Of a DNA stretch of 64,000 nt, positions 10,637 through 22,721 are shown piece after piece. The notes under the pieces were generated by a model. That model was given only the letters and a program-made list of their open reading frames with translations. It did no database searches and was not told where the DNA came from. Source of the DNA: Actinomucor elegans (Eukaryota; Mucoromycota; Mucoromycetes; Mucorales; Mucoraceae). The stretch's first letter is position 1. Every line of letters begins with the position of its first letter. Both the position numbers and the translations under genes were made by a program. The stretch covers positions 682,001-746,000 of the forward strand of contig JAMSLZ010000008.1 of assembly GCA_026027325.1 (NCBI GenBank), given 5' to 3'.

Positions 10637-12733
10637 ATGTCCACTCAACCAATCACTCAATTCTCGTGTATGTATACATAATCTCGGTGAAACTACATAC
10701 ATAGATACTAAATTCGAGATCCATAGTTCGCTCTCAAAAGGAATTGACCATTTGGGATGGCTACCCTGAATTCAAGGCTGTCAACAAGTTCGAAAAGTAA
10801 ATTGATTACGGCTTCAAGTAATCTTGTAACTTACAATCGTTTCTCTATAGGCCCCAAACAACTTGTCGTATGTTTCATTATAGCAGATACGGTCATGTAT
10901 ACGCCTATGGCACCAATCAGAGGTAATATAAAGCACGATAGTTTGACATTCAATTATATCCTTACACCAATGATGCAGTATTAAAGTCTATGATGCCGCC
11001 TCCATGGACCAACTCTGTGAGATTGAAAGAGCTAATGTAATTGATTTCTGGCTTTCCCCTCAGGGCAGTTATATTGCTACTTGGGAACGACCTGGTAAAA
11101 TATCTCTGGATGTAGTTTGATTATATGTGATACTAACTGATTTCACAGTTAAACTCGAAAACGGCGCTGGTAGTAATAACCTTACTATTTGGGATGCCAA
11201 GAGCGGTCAGGAAATTGCTGCATTTTCGCAAAAGGCTCAGAACAACTGGTAAGCTATAAGCGAAAAGACACACATGATTATCTAAACGAGTTGTTTGAAA
11301 AGGAACTTCCAATGGACTGATGATGAAAAGTACTGTGCTCGTATGGTTACTGGAGAAATTCAATTCTGGGAAAGCAAGAGCCTTGGAAAGTGTAAGTGTG
11401 CTTTTTCATTGTTTAATCTGAAGGCGATCTATTGACACACATAATTTAGCTGTTTGGGCCAGACTTAAGCTTGAAGGCGTAGCTCAATTTTCTTTGAGTC
11501 CCGGTAAAGCACCTGCTGTCGCTGTATTCATTCCTGAAAAGAACGTATGTAATTTTTTAAAAAGTCAATCTATGGAAAAACTAACAATAAGTAAAGGGTG
11601 CACCTGCTATTGTTCGCATGTATAGTATTCCCAACTTCAAGACAGCTTTATCCAACAAAACGTTTTACAAGGCTGATAGAATCTCAATGTACTGGAATGA
11701 TTTAGGCACCAACTTGCTTGTGTTGACTATGACTGATGTAGACAAGTCCAACAAATCTTATTATGGTGAGACCAATTTGTACTATTTAGCTGTTGCTGGT
11801 AATTTCGATTGTCGTGTTCCTCTTGACAAAGAAGGTCCTATTCACGATGTTACATGGGGTCCTGATTCCAAGGAATTTATCGTGGTATACGGTTCTATGC
11901 CTGCAAAGGCTACTTTGTTTGATCATCGCGCTACGCCCGTGTTTGATTTTGGTATCAATCCTCGTAACTTTGTCAAATATAACCCTCAAGGACGTACCAT
12001 CTGTATTGCTGGCTTTGGTAACTTGAATGGTACCGTCGATCTCTGGGATAGAAAGACTTTAAAAAAGATCAACACCTTTGCTGCATCCAATGCCTCTCAT
12101 TGTGAATGGTCACCTTGCGGTAGATATCTTTTGACTGCTACTTTGACACCTCGTCTTCGTGTTGATAATGGTTTCAAGATGTGGCATCATTCTGGTACCT
12201 TGATCTATGAAGAAGCTGTGGATGAGCTCTATCAAATCGGTTATCGTCCTGAACCTGCTTCTCGTTATCCTATGCGTTCTATTTCTCCACCTCCTAATCC
12301 TGTCAAGATTCTTCCTACTGCTGGTGGTGGTGCTAAAGCCGCGGCTGTTCCTACAGGCGCTTATAGACCTCCTCATCTTAGAGGTAGCGCCACACCCACT
12401 TCTCTTTCCGAAAGAGCTGCTGCCCTTGATGGTATTGGTAAATCACCTACTTCTCAGCGTAGAGTTGTTGGAGCCAAGAGTGGTAACAGTAGAAACGGCA
12501 AGAAAGATGCTGGTTCACCCAAGGTACAACAAGCTGCTGCTCCCGCTGTTCCTGCTATTAATCCCGAAGAAAAGCAAAAGAAGATCCGTAATCTTGAAAA
12601 GAAGTTGAGACAAATTAGAGAATTGAAAGAAAAGTTGAGTCAAGGCGAGGAATTGGCTCCTGCACAACAGCAAAAGGTTGCAACCGAAGTCTCGGTCATG
12701 AGAGAGCTTGCCAACCTTCATCTTACTGACTAG
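10637..12733 (+). CDS. EIF2A: Eukaryotic translation initiation factor 2A (eIF2A)
   Basis: Eight exons: 10637-10667, 10727-10796, 10851-10922, 10979-11094, 11149-11248, 11303-11391, 11450-11544 and 11597-12733. They join in frame to 569 residues. eIF2A is a cytosolic WD-type protein able to deliver initiator tRNA to the 40S subunit in a GTP-independent way, used for non-canonical initiation. Visible features are the N-terminal FSFRSQKELTIWDG start; a beta-propeller with blocks such as NLTIWDAKSGQE, FQWTDDEKYCAR and HCEWSPCGRY; a Pro/Ala-rich linker with the conserved GAYRPPHLRG; and a C-terminal Lys/Glu-rich helix (RNLEKKLRQIRELKEKL). Length is close to the human protein. Introns crowd the 5' third while the last exon holds two thirds of the coding sequence. 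Confidence 0.93.
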
Positions 12734-13452
12734 ACTTTTTTTTTTCTTTTTCTTTTCTTTTTTTTTTTTTAAACTTTGAATGTTTGTTACGCATAACTAT
12801 TACTACCATTTTATGAATAAAACAGTACATCAGATCAAAGCGGAAAGCAGGCAATCATGTCCGCGATAAACATTCCAAAAAAAAGTATTGTTTAGACGAA
12901 ATGCATTAAACTAAATGATCTGGGTGTGGTTTATACGATCTTAATAACGGCATAACAAGCATAGTTCAGACAAAGTTTTAGCATGAAAATTTGCTGTAGT
13001 TATGCATTGTTATTATCATATTTGCATTTATACATCGATCTGTGCTGGCACAGACACTTTTTCGTTTATCAAGAGCCGATACGTACTTCAAGGAAGGCTC
13101 AATATACATAGGAGTACTTAAAAGTTAATAGGGTTCGTGTTAACTACATGCTTAGAATAATAATGCGCTCGACTGTAATATATGAAAGGGCACCATTTCT
13201 CTTTGCTTTAGCTTAATAAATCTATCCGTTGTTTTGTCAAAAAAAAAGTTGATTTACAGTTCATAAACAAAGGCAAAATCAGTTTGTTATTAGTTTTAAT
13301 ATATATTTGATGTTTGGGATATAAAATAAATAGCAATGGAGGAGATGGAGTAAGTAGATAGTAGATAATAGTAATAGTTAGTAATATGTATAAGTAAGGG
13401 CATAAGTTGTATAATGATTAAAGGAATGAAACTAGTAAATATGCTAGTAAAA
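12734..13452. other. Convergent 3' flank between eIF2A and the Ndt80-like gene
   Basis: There is a T tract just after the eIF2A stop, then AT-rich sequence serving as 3' UTR for two convergent genes. No gene or repeat is visible. Confidence 0.5.
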
Positions 13453-15181
13453 TTATTGTGGACGGCCAGCGTCAAGTCCTGAAGAATAAGGACCATGATC
13501 TTCATGGTGAGGGCGACCGTAAGGATCATTTGATCCTATGTATATGTTTTGGCCATTTCCGTATTGTGAAGGAGGGACATCTTGGGGATTACCAAGTCTA
13601 GGCATTTCATTTGGAGGAACCCAAGATTTTAAACCTTTTTGATCAGCATGGGTATAATCTGGAGTATTGTCGAAAATATGAGGTGGTGGAGGAGGCTGGT
13701 CCTATAGTATGTTGATTAGTTTGCGTAAAAAGATAGGTATCTAATATTTTACCGTCTGAAAGTAAGGGCCAGGCAATGCACCATTCGCGGATGGTCCTGG
13801 ATACTGCGCCATAGTATGCGGAGGTGGCGGTGGTGGCATCATGGGTGGATAGCCAGATAAAGGTGGATAAGGATATCCACTGTATGGTGAATAAGGTCCA
13901 AAGTCACTGACAGGTGAGTTAGGTAAGCTAGTGTATCTGTGATGTGGAGAAGCATGATCCACTGCTGACTGAGGTCTGGTGTTTGTATTGACAACAGAAG
14001 TAAATCTACTGCTGGTATCTTCACCAACAGAGGAAGCGTTTGAAGGAATGGAAGTCATTGTCACGGGTGATATATGATCATTTCCGGTCGATGCATCTGT
14101 ATCCATATGTTTGAATCGAGTATGAGAGTCAGCATAATGCCCAGGACTACGCCCTCTCACTACCAATGGAGCAGAGATACAGGTAGCTACCTTGAGAGGT
14201 TCATCTCTGGGGAAATTAGCATAAAGATCCACTACAATCTCATAGTATTGCTGAGCAGCACGTCTTTTCCCATTATTGGCAGTAGCAGTTTTGAATTGCA
14301 ATCTTTCAAAGGTAACAATGTTGTGATTAGAGCCTACAGAGGCCAAATGAAGGTTACCACCTGAACGAACTGGGCGAGGTTCAGGAATCATTTGAGGACC
14401 TTTATCTCGCTTTGGTGTATGCTGAACGAGTTCAATCTTTTTGTCATTGTTCGTAACACGGGCGCTTACGCCAATTGAAAAATAATCTACTTGGAAAAGC
14501 TCTTGATCGTTCTTTCTTAGTAAACAAGGGACTTCAGGTCCTTGAATTAAATAATTCATTCCATGCACATCAAATGTTGAACTGACTTGAAAGTAATTTC
14601 TTCGATAACAAGTCCAATCTTGATCTGCTCTGAAGAATCCTCTATCCATCTTGGCGTGAAGTTGCACTTGATAACTATAAACGCATGATTATTCTGTTTG
14701 ATTATAATTTGTAATCTAAGGGCTAACCTGTTTGATTGATCCATGCTGCATAGCTCATATATCTGGTTAGTGCTTGAAAAAGCAGGCCCCATTTCAAATG
14801 AAAAGATAGATTCAGTTCTACGTCTTCTAATGGGCCCAGCGCTTGGATAAGGGCTTGAATGAAAGGTTGTTGTAGTAAAGCTGGATGGTCTGGAAGGAAT
14901 AGGCGGACGTCTGCGAATCAGATTGGGCGAAATTGCCAATTTTTCATTCGAGGAGGGTGGAGTGGACTCTGGGCGCGGAGTCTCTGGCTGTGAGATCGAC
15001 ATTAACCTATCGTTTCAGAAATATTAGATTAAGGGACGCGCTATCAGGGCAAAACTTACCCTTGTAAAGGTGGAGATACAGGTAAAACGGGTTGAGATGA
15101 GTCATTGTTGGAAGAAGGATCGTTGGAATGCGGCTGGTATTCTCCATTATAAGAATAAGGTAAAGGCATATAGTTGGTCAT
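13453..15181 (-). CDS. Ndt80/PhoG-like DNA-binding transcription factor (VIB-1/XprG type)
   Basis: Four exons on the minus strand: 15181-15060, 15006-14728, 14674-13753 and 13701-13453. They give 523 residues. The Ndt80/PhoG fold is an Ig-like DNA-binding domain. Members control meiosis in yeast (Ndt80) or nutrient stress, proteases and cell death in moulds (VIB-1, XprG). The core is complete: a QLHAKMDRGFF strand, RRNYFQVSSTF, the hallmark FKTATANNGKRRAAQQ (DNA contacts), then VVRGRSPGHY. The N-terminal ~90 residues and the C-terminal ~200 are Pro/Ser/Tyr-rich and probably disordered, with a poly-Pro run. The exon 3 frame could also run into the intron and stop at 13741. The spliced form is preferred because the downstream exon is clean coding sequence ending at TAA. 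The target genes cannot be read from here. Confidence 0.88.
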
Positions 15182-17111
15182 TTGCTTTTGTTAAGAGTAG
15201 ACCTACTGAAAAAAGTTCAACAAGCAAAAGAAAGAGGAAATAAAAGCCAAATTAGCTGGATTCCCGGGAAAAAAAAGATTTTTTTTTATCGCCCACAAGA
15301 CGCGCTCTGGGACAAGTTTCGAGCCCAATATTCTTCAAGGACACATGACAATCTTCTTTATTTCATAAAATATCTATACAGTAGAAAGATCATCTATAGA
15401 CCGGTTAGAATCAAATACAGTTGTATGCATCGTAGCTATAGCAGTTATTCGTCATTAAAACGTGTTAGATTCAAGAAAAGCATGACATTACTCTAAGCAA
15501 AAGATTAGTCAAACAAAGTCATTTTTTACTTTTTTAATACGATCTAAACAAACTAGGATTTAGTGGAAATAAAGCACGATCTTAATCTTGTTTAATTATT
15601 ACCCGTTTCTGCTTATAATCTATTCTCTTACTAGATGAATTTACTTTTTTCAATGGTACCAAGGAAATACCGTTATACTTTGCAAGCAAGAAACACGTGG
15701 TGAACTACTACAAACTATTCGGTTCTTGGGAAAATCAAGAGTACAATGCTGTATTACTAAATCAACCCGTGCGTGTGTATTCCACTGCAAGAAACAAGCA
15801 GAAATACCTTTTATAGCCCTTTTGACAAAAAACCCTGACAATGGAATTGTGCCACAGTACATTCTGCAAGTTAAGCTTATGCATCTTTTAGTTTCCGGTA
15901 TATTTAGAATAAAAATAATGATACGATTAAATCCGCATTGCAAGTCTAGATAGGTACACCGCAACCCATGGAATTCAAAATCAGATAAGCTATATTCTGT
16001 GCTTCCATATAATTGAATTGGGCTTACCAAAATAACATATATCAAACATTGGTGTACACTAAGACAATACCTTTGTTACAAAATGTCAAAACTATGTACT
16101 AGGTATCAGCTGCTGCTGCTGCTGCTGCTGCCGCTGCTGCGGTATTTTCTTGGTTCAAGACTAAAAAACAACGGTCTACTAAATTCAACTCAGCTTTTTA
16201 AGCTTTTATATCGTAGTGCATGCGGAAGAAACCTCGAGACATATACTCTCTTCAGTTGGTTCCTATTACTGTAAACATCTTGTACCTCTCGACCCGAGAA
16301 AAATACCGAGAAAAAGATATTCTGCTAGCTTTATGTTAACTAAAAACATGGGAAAATGGTACTCTGATTGGCTGAATTACTTCATTTCATCTCCAGCAGC
16401 CAGTAAAAATTACTGAAAGAAGAAAATAGTAATAGTAGTAGTAATGAAGGGTAAATACATGTCATTTTGAAACAGGTACAAATTATTTCATCTATTAAGA
16501 ATATTTCTTTAACCAGAATATAACATCTTCATCATTCGTTTGCAGCAATATAATGTAACATATATTTTATTCATAAAGTTGATCCATTCAATTGAGCTGG
16601 GTTTAATGTCACCAACGTCTACTCAAGGAGTATGATTTAGCGACTGAACTTGAGTGGGCTTAATTCCGGGAAACTAAAATTCCTGTAGTAGTTGAAACTG
16701 AGGATAAATTAGATATGCTGTACCCAGAAATTTTCTTTTTCATGCTTGTATATTAAGATTTGCATAAGCGAAATAAATGTGAGAGCGAGTCAATAAAAAT
16801 TATTATATAAAAATGGCACAAAGGAGAACGTGTACCAGCCATACGCCTTTGCATCCATCGCAGTTATTTCTGGTTTAAAGCCAACTTTACTTGCATACTA
16901 TTGTGAATCTTTTGCAGTAACTTGGACAACCTCCTACATGAATAGTTACAATGCAAATTTGGTTCAAATGAATAATGAAAGCGCTATACAAGCTTATCTT
17001 TTATTTCATAAAGCTAAAGTAGTAATGGTACTACAAACTCTAAAGTTACATAAAATTAGATCTTCAAGAACAATATCCTGTATACAAGCAAGAGATATAG
17101 TTATTATAGAC
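15182..17111. other. Spacer with a CTG microsatellite and a doubtful coding relic
   Basis: A CTG-type trinucleotide run lies at about 16109-16141 with one interruption. On the plus strand about 15630-15830 stays open for about 65 codons and reads protein-like (KHVVNYYKLFGSWENQEYN), but it lacks a start codon and splice partners, so it is at best a relic. The remainder shows nothing recognisable. The strip beside 17111 is the 3' flank of the P450. Confidence 0.4.
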
Positions 17112-19166
17112 TTAATATCTTTTCGTGAACTTGATATCCAAATGATTAGGGCCAATTACTCCAATGCCCCTCATAATCAATTTTTCTTTATGCATAGAAT
17201 TCTCCGGAAGAGTCCAAGTGAACTTTCTCACTATAAAAAACAAATGAGTACACTACCACGTGCATTTCGTTATAATACAACTTACATAACATGGATAAGA
17301 GAACGCGTTGTTCATTCAATGAAAAGTTCTGGCCTATACATACGCGAGATCCGCTTCCAAAGGGCATCCAAGCCACACCTTCGCCAGTTGATTGAACGCT
17401 CTTGTTGTTCTCTGAGAATCTTTCAGGGTCAAATGTATCTCCATTTTTCCAGACTTTATCACTGTGTTGGATATTAAAGATATCCACGATTACTATAGAA
17501 CCCTTGGGAACGAGGGTTCCAGAAAGTATAGTATCCTCTTCAGCAACCCGAGGAGAAACTTGAACTGCAGGCCCGTGAATGCGAAGAGTCTTTTTAATTG
17601 AATGAACGTTAGCAAGTGGAATTTCTGGTATTAATTAATCCTACCTCTTTTATAATTTGATTGATATAAGTCATTTGTTTAGTTTGCTCTACAGTAGGTA
17701 AAACATTTTCAGATTTATCGCCAAGGATAGCTATCGCTTCCTCTCTTGCGCGTTGCTGGATTTCCTAAAAACATTATACATAATATTAGTTTTGAACCTA
17801 TTATTAGTTTCTATTTGTTAACATACAGGATTCTTGGCTAAGTGATAAATAGCAAACTGCAGTGCATTGGACGTAGTATCATGTCCGGCAATGAAGAAAA
17901 CACACAAATTACTCTATCAAGAAATATGAGAAATGCTGGTTCCTTTAAAGATTGTTTAGGGTTTTTCTATTTACCTTCAGTTCTTCCTCAGTAATGACCC
18001 CTTCACCTCTCAGTTCACTTTCAATCATTAGACTTAATAAATCTTTTTCATTCTCTTCAAGGTTATCGTTTTGTGTATTTCCTTGCTTAATCATCTCTTT
18101 CTTTTGAACAATAATTCCATCTAACATTTTCAGTAAACGATCCATTTCGTTATGCATTGCTTGTCTTTCTGGGATCAGCCAACGCAAACTCTTTTGATCA
18201 AGCATAGGAAAAATGAAATACAATGGTTTCTCCATACCGCGACTGACAATTTCATAGGTCTTGACCCATTCATTATCCTTTTCGCGGAGAGCATTAAAAT
18301 CGAAACCTACAAGATATAAATATATATAATTGTAAATAATTGTGTATGATCTATGCTTTACTTATGTAGGTGTAAACGTACCGAAACCAGCTTTGCCAAT
18401 TGCTTCCAGAGTCCATCGCTCTATCAGATCAGAAAAATTGACAGTACCATCAGTTGACTCTATTATCTCAAACAGTTCTATAGTCAAATTGCCAAACAAC
18501 TTGACGGGCATGGATCGACGGAAAGCAGGGTTAGCAATCATTCTCTGAGACTTCCACTTTGCGCCATTAGTGATAGCAAGATTGGGTCCAGCGACGAACT
18601 TTCCACTAAGGGTATCTTCTTTGCCTGTACTTAAATCCGCTTTAGGAAAAAGATCTATAATCACAAAGGAGTAAGTTTATTCATTAGTTGTTTGTTGCTT
18701 ATTTTTATGTTTCGCTTGTACCTTGCTTGAAGAGTACTTTCTTGGCAGCTTCTGGGTTTGCAATATGGACCTCCCATCCAAGTCTACCAGGTCTCTACGA
18801 AAAAGAAAAAGGGTCAATTGATGACGGGGAATTGTCGAGTAAGTTTTATCCATTTACCAAGTAAATCCCGTTGCTTTCTGGTGAGTCAATTTGAGGTAGA
18901 GTATGTCGATATGAACGGTCCCAGTACGACTCGTTCTTAATGATAGACGTGAGTACATTAAAGTAAGTATGATAAGGAATATGACGCAGCTTTCTCGGAG
19001 GTTTCAACACTCTGTCTCTGATGATATACACAATAGAAAGAGCAATGGCAGCACTGATAGCGGTAACCTTATTTTTCTGAGTTAACTTTGGCACAATAAT
19101 CTTGCTGTAAAAATCAAGGATAGCCGTCAATGGAGCTTGCAGGAAAGAACTATGTGTTAAGGACAT
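17112..19166 (-). CDS. Cytochrome P450 monooxygenase, membrane anchored
   Basis: Eight exons on the minus strand: 19166-18858, 18794-18722, 18654-18382, 18306-17975, 17913-17827, 17764-17645, 17589-17286 and 17230-17112. They give 538 residues. The enzyme is a heme-thiolate monooxygenase of the ER membrane using electrons from a P450 reductase. A hydrophobic anchor lies near residues 35-53. The C-helix WKSQRM, I-helix AGHDTT (338-343), K-helix ETLR (398-401), PERF (453-456) and heme loop FGSGSRVCIG (Cys482 as heme ligand) are all intact, so it should be active. The last intron removes a stretch that would otherwise add a false C-terminus. Substrate and CYP family cannot be told from motifs. 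A Mucoromycota-expanded family such as CYP509 is a guess. Confidence 0.92.
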
Positions 19167-19704
19167 TTCTTTTGTATTTGGGATTATAAATAAACTTGAT
19201 AAAGAAATATATTAGCAAACTCAAATGCTGAATTATGGCCCTTTTTATATTGGCTTTCAGTTAATCCCTATGACGAAACACACCCTATTGTTTTGTTATG
19301 TACAGAATGAATTGATCTAGTTCGAATAGCCAATGAAAATAAGCCGGTTAGATGAAAACCCTTTTTTCCGCGAGAACATTCAAACTATCATTCCTCAAAG
19401 GTAAAGCATGCTTATAATAATGTACAACCAATATAATTATTTATTTCTATGCTTTAAATATCCCAAATATTCTTATCAGCACAATAATGCCAGTGAAAAT
19501 TGATTCAAAGGAGGTGCTCTTTACAATTAATATACGCACACGCCCAATAGAACTCCGAAAGCGCAGGTTGAAGCTCGTTTCTCGGGAGTACTTATTTTCC
19601 TCGTTATATGTATTCATCTACAAATACTGAGCTGGCATATATCACATTAATCCTTTCCTTTGTTTTAGTATGATATAATATAGTAGTCAGTTGTGGCTGC
19701 TATA
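19167..19704. other. Promoter-side flank of the P450 gene
   Basis: AT-rich sequence upstream of the P450 start, with no coding frame. CCAAT-like blocks occur on either strand (for example 19328-19333). It runs into the 286-bp tandem duplication. Confidence 0.4.
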
Positions 19705-20276
19705 TCTCAGAACTTCCTCACTATGAATTATCTATCATTAAGATTTGGACGATTATAATACATATACGGATTTTAACGATGATATATGTAAGATTAAATC
19801 TCGCTTAAACCGGGAAACCGTTGTTTATTGTGTCTCCATAAATCTGCATGAAATAAAAATTCTATCCAATGACGCCTGATACCCAATGATTTAGGCTAAT
19901 CTTGATCCAGTGTTCGCCGGCGTTCCGCGTATTGAAGGAGCTTGAATTTTCTCAACTGTTAAAATATGATATCTTGAATTTGCTGATATGTCTCAGAACT
20001 TCCTCACTATGAATTATCTATCATTAAGATTTGGATGATTATAATACATATACGGATTTTAACGATGATATATGTAAGATTAAATCTCGCTTAAACCGGG
20101 AAACCGTTGTTTATTGTGTCTCCATAAATCTGCATGAAATAAAAATTCTATCCAATGACGCCTGATACCCAATGATTTAGGCTAATCTTGATCCAGTGTT
20201 CGCCGGCGTTCCGCGTATTGAAGGAGCTTGAATTTTCTCAACTGTTAAAATATGATATCTTGAATTTGCTGATATG
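19705..20276. repeat. 286-bp perfect-period tandem duplication
   Basis: Copy one (19705-19990) and copy two (19991-20276) are offset by exactly 286 bp. By eye the only difference is C at 19750 against T at 20036. The unit contains AAATCTCGCTTAAACCGGG and a GTTCGCCGGCGTTCCGCG block that is GC-rich for this region. The junction flanks (GATATGTCT) fit unequal exchange or replication slippage. It has no coding frame. It lies 540-1110 bp upstream of the P450 start. Confidence 0.95.
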
Positions 20277-22664
20277 TCTTGTCGCTGATTAACTCTTGAT
20301 TTAATGGCATACATAATTTACCATAGTCTTTTTTCTTCAGATTTCCTAATATAATGATTATTTACTTTTGACCGACTCACGGCCATAGTTTTCCCTAACC
20401 GGGGTTACCATTCAATGAAGAGTCCGATAAATTAACGATTTGATACTAGACTTTGTATAAACCATGCACACGGAATATAATGGGCCGCATCTATACATAG
20501 CAGCAAATCTCTTACTGCTATTACTTAACTGGCCCACCGGAAGGCAAATAAGTAGTACAATCGGTTCTCGAGTTGGGTGAAGTCAATCTCTTGGCTTAAC
20601 CCTCAAGCTCTAAACCAGATGATACCGTTATGATAAAGCTAACGAAAGAAAGTTTTTTTTTTATAACAATTCGATTTATAATTAACTAAATGGAAGTAAA
20701 AAGAGTAATCACAGAAATCAATAAAAGAACAATTACAAACAAGACTTTTAATAAAACTACATCGGAATTAGACTAAAACTTGTCCCGATGGCAATGCTTT
20801 TTTTTTTAGCAATAAAATACTACTAATCAAATGAGATACATATTGGACCAAAAACGGTTGAATGCCCTAGAAATGATATATAATACATAGTATTTACCAC
20901 TAACCATTAACAGATACATATATTATATGTTGCTTCAAAATGACTCCATCAGATCAATACTGTACGTCTAGTTTCTCCTGTCAGATCATACTTTTAAATT
21001 TTATTCTCTATGTGGTTAAACTCAAGACTTAGTATTATCATTTTGCTAAGGGCGTCTCTTTGAAAAAGTTTTTCATTCCTTTTTTCTTTCTCTGATCTTT
21101 TTGCGCTCTCAATGCTCTCGCCTGGTAGAATTTTTTTCTGATGCGGATGAGATTTGAAAAAACTCTGAATCTCCATGCGTCTAACATCAACGATGATCTT
21201 GGTTGAATCTCAGACTCTTTTACTAGTGGATAATTAGTGGCGATTGGCACGATTTTCTCATCAATATGATGCACCCACTACACGAGCCTGATGAATCAAT
21301 ACGATCTCTGGCTTCATCTCAATACCAAGGCACGCGTCCTCAGTGCTGTAGCTGGACTACTCAATGGTTAGTTCTATTTCTATGACCTTTAGGGTCAAGG
21401 CTCTGTTTTACTTAGTGATAATTTTATTTCTGTATTCCTTTATCCTTCTGTGTTATAACAAAGCTATCATAAATACAAAAAAAGTGGTGAGGTTTGTTTT
21501 CTATATTTATGACTTCGACGTTAGAATAAGCTATAAGTAAATGCCTTTTGGTCTTAATCCATATTAGTATTGATCGCTAATTAACTAATGCCTTTATGAG
21601 GAAGGTCGATATACTAGCCTAGATCTGGGGATAAATGATCGGTCTTTGTAGCCCAGTTAATCAATCGTAGATAATCAATATTGTGTTAGATCTATAATCG
21701 CTACATGAAAACTTAATCTGATGCGGTATTTAGCCAGGATCTGTCGAGAAGTCTATGCATCATTCAATAGCCTAGTTTGCAGGAAAAGCATGTATACTTA
21801 AAATATGATACATATAATCATAGTACTTTGATCAATTAATGGCTCTAGTAAATGTCATGTTTGCTTCTGAGCCGATGCTAGTTATAAGACGCAACATTAA
21901 GCAAGATTCGATGGAATAATGTAACAAGCTTAACAAGGGGAACGTAAGAGAGTGGAAGATTCTATCTATTGTGTACTAAATATATCAAGTAGGATACTCT
22001 TTGGAAGATGTTTTTATATATACTATATAACACCTATTTTTTTTTAATAAAATAATAAAAAAGCGTCTTTTAATTAGGATGATTAATTGATTACAGATAT
22101 TGATAAACCGATTATCAAGGCCACTTGATATGGTGATGGACCTCAATTATTATATTATAATAATCTAATATTCATTCATTATTGTTTCCTATAAATATTA
22201 ACGTAATTTAATAATTGTATTTATGAGTGAGATGGCGAAACTGGCTAATAATAGAGTTGTTTGCTAGATAAGGATTATATACCGCTATGCTTGGTCTTGA
22301 TTAAAGAAATACGTATATCTTTGCTTTTTAGATGACTTGTACTAAAAAGCTTTTGCTTTCATGTATTTATTTATATATTGCAATACAAAGTTATAAATAT
22401 GTATACAAATAAGCCTCGTCAAGTCTATTGAAAAAAAAATATTCGTATGTACTCCAAGTATGTATGTATGCAGTTGAATCAAAATCGTTCATATTAGCCA
22501 AATACACCCGCCTCTCTCTATTTTTTTGCTGCTATAATGGCGATCCCGTTAAGAAGAATAATTAACTTCCTTAGATCAGTGAAAATCATAATGTACGTGA
22601 ATACTCAGTTGTAGTACTGGAAGATGACAAATAAACTCTTAGCCATATGTGGCTCATTTTGAAT
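20277..22664. other. AT-rich spacer with two short unassigned frames
   Basis: A minus-strand frame at 21038-21274 (78 codons, basic, Lys-rich C-terminus) and a plus-strand frame from ATG 21291 (NTKARVLSAVAGLLN, then a GTTAGT donor) look more protein-like than their surroundings. Neither matches a family I know and no further exons could be linked. The rest is AT-rich and unstructured. Confidence 0.35.
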
Positions 22665-22665
22665 G

Positions 22666-22673
22666 TATATAAG
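22666..22673 (+). promoter_or_regulatory. TATA box of the membrane protein gene
   Basis: TATATAAG lies 49-56 bp upstream of the ATG at 22722, in otherwise mixed sequence. It supports that start and suggests the gene was functional recently. Confidence 0.45.
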
Positions 22674-22721
22674 TAATGGCTATTATTGATTTCTTCGATT
22701 TTTTATCATTGTATATACAAT

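Noticed and set aside
10668..10726. AATCTCGGTGAAACTACAT in eIF2A intron 1 resembling the satellite block
   Set aside because: Only one short block matches and the intron has normal length and splice signals, so a chance match is more likely.
12207..12608. A 133-codon Leu-rich frame inside eIF2A
   Set aside because: It is a frame-shifted shadow of the eIF2A last exon, whose own frame encodes conserved eIF2A blocks.
16083..16274. A 63-codon frame with a poly-Leu run
   Set aside because: It is created by the CTG trinucleotide repeat and has no conserved sequence around it.
21600..21770. Possible third cluster of satellite anchors (TAGATCTGGGG, TAGATCTATAATCG, GGATCTGTCGAG)
   Set aside because: Spacings are 50-70 bp rather than ~170 bp and the downstream blocks do not line up, so it is probably chance in AT-rich sequence.
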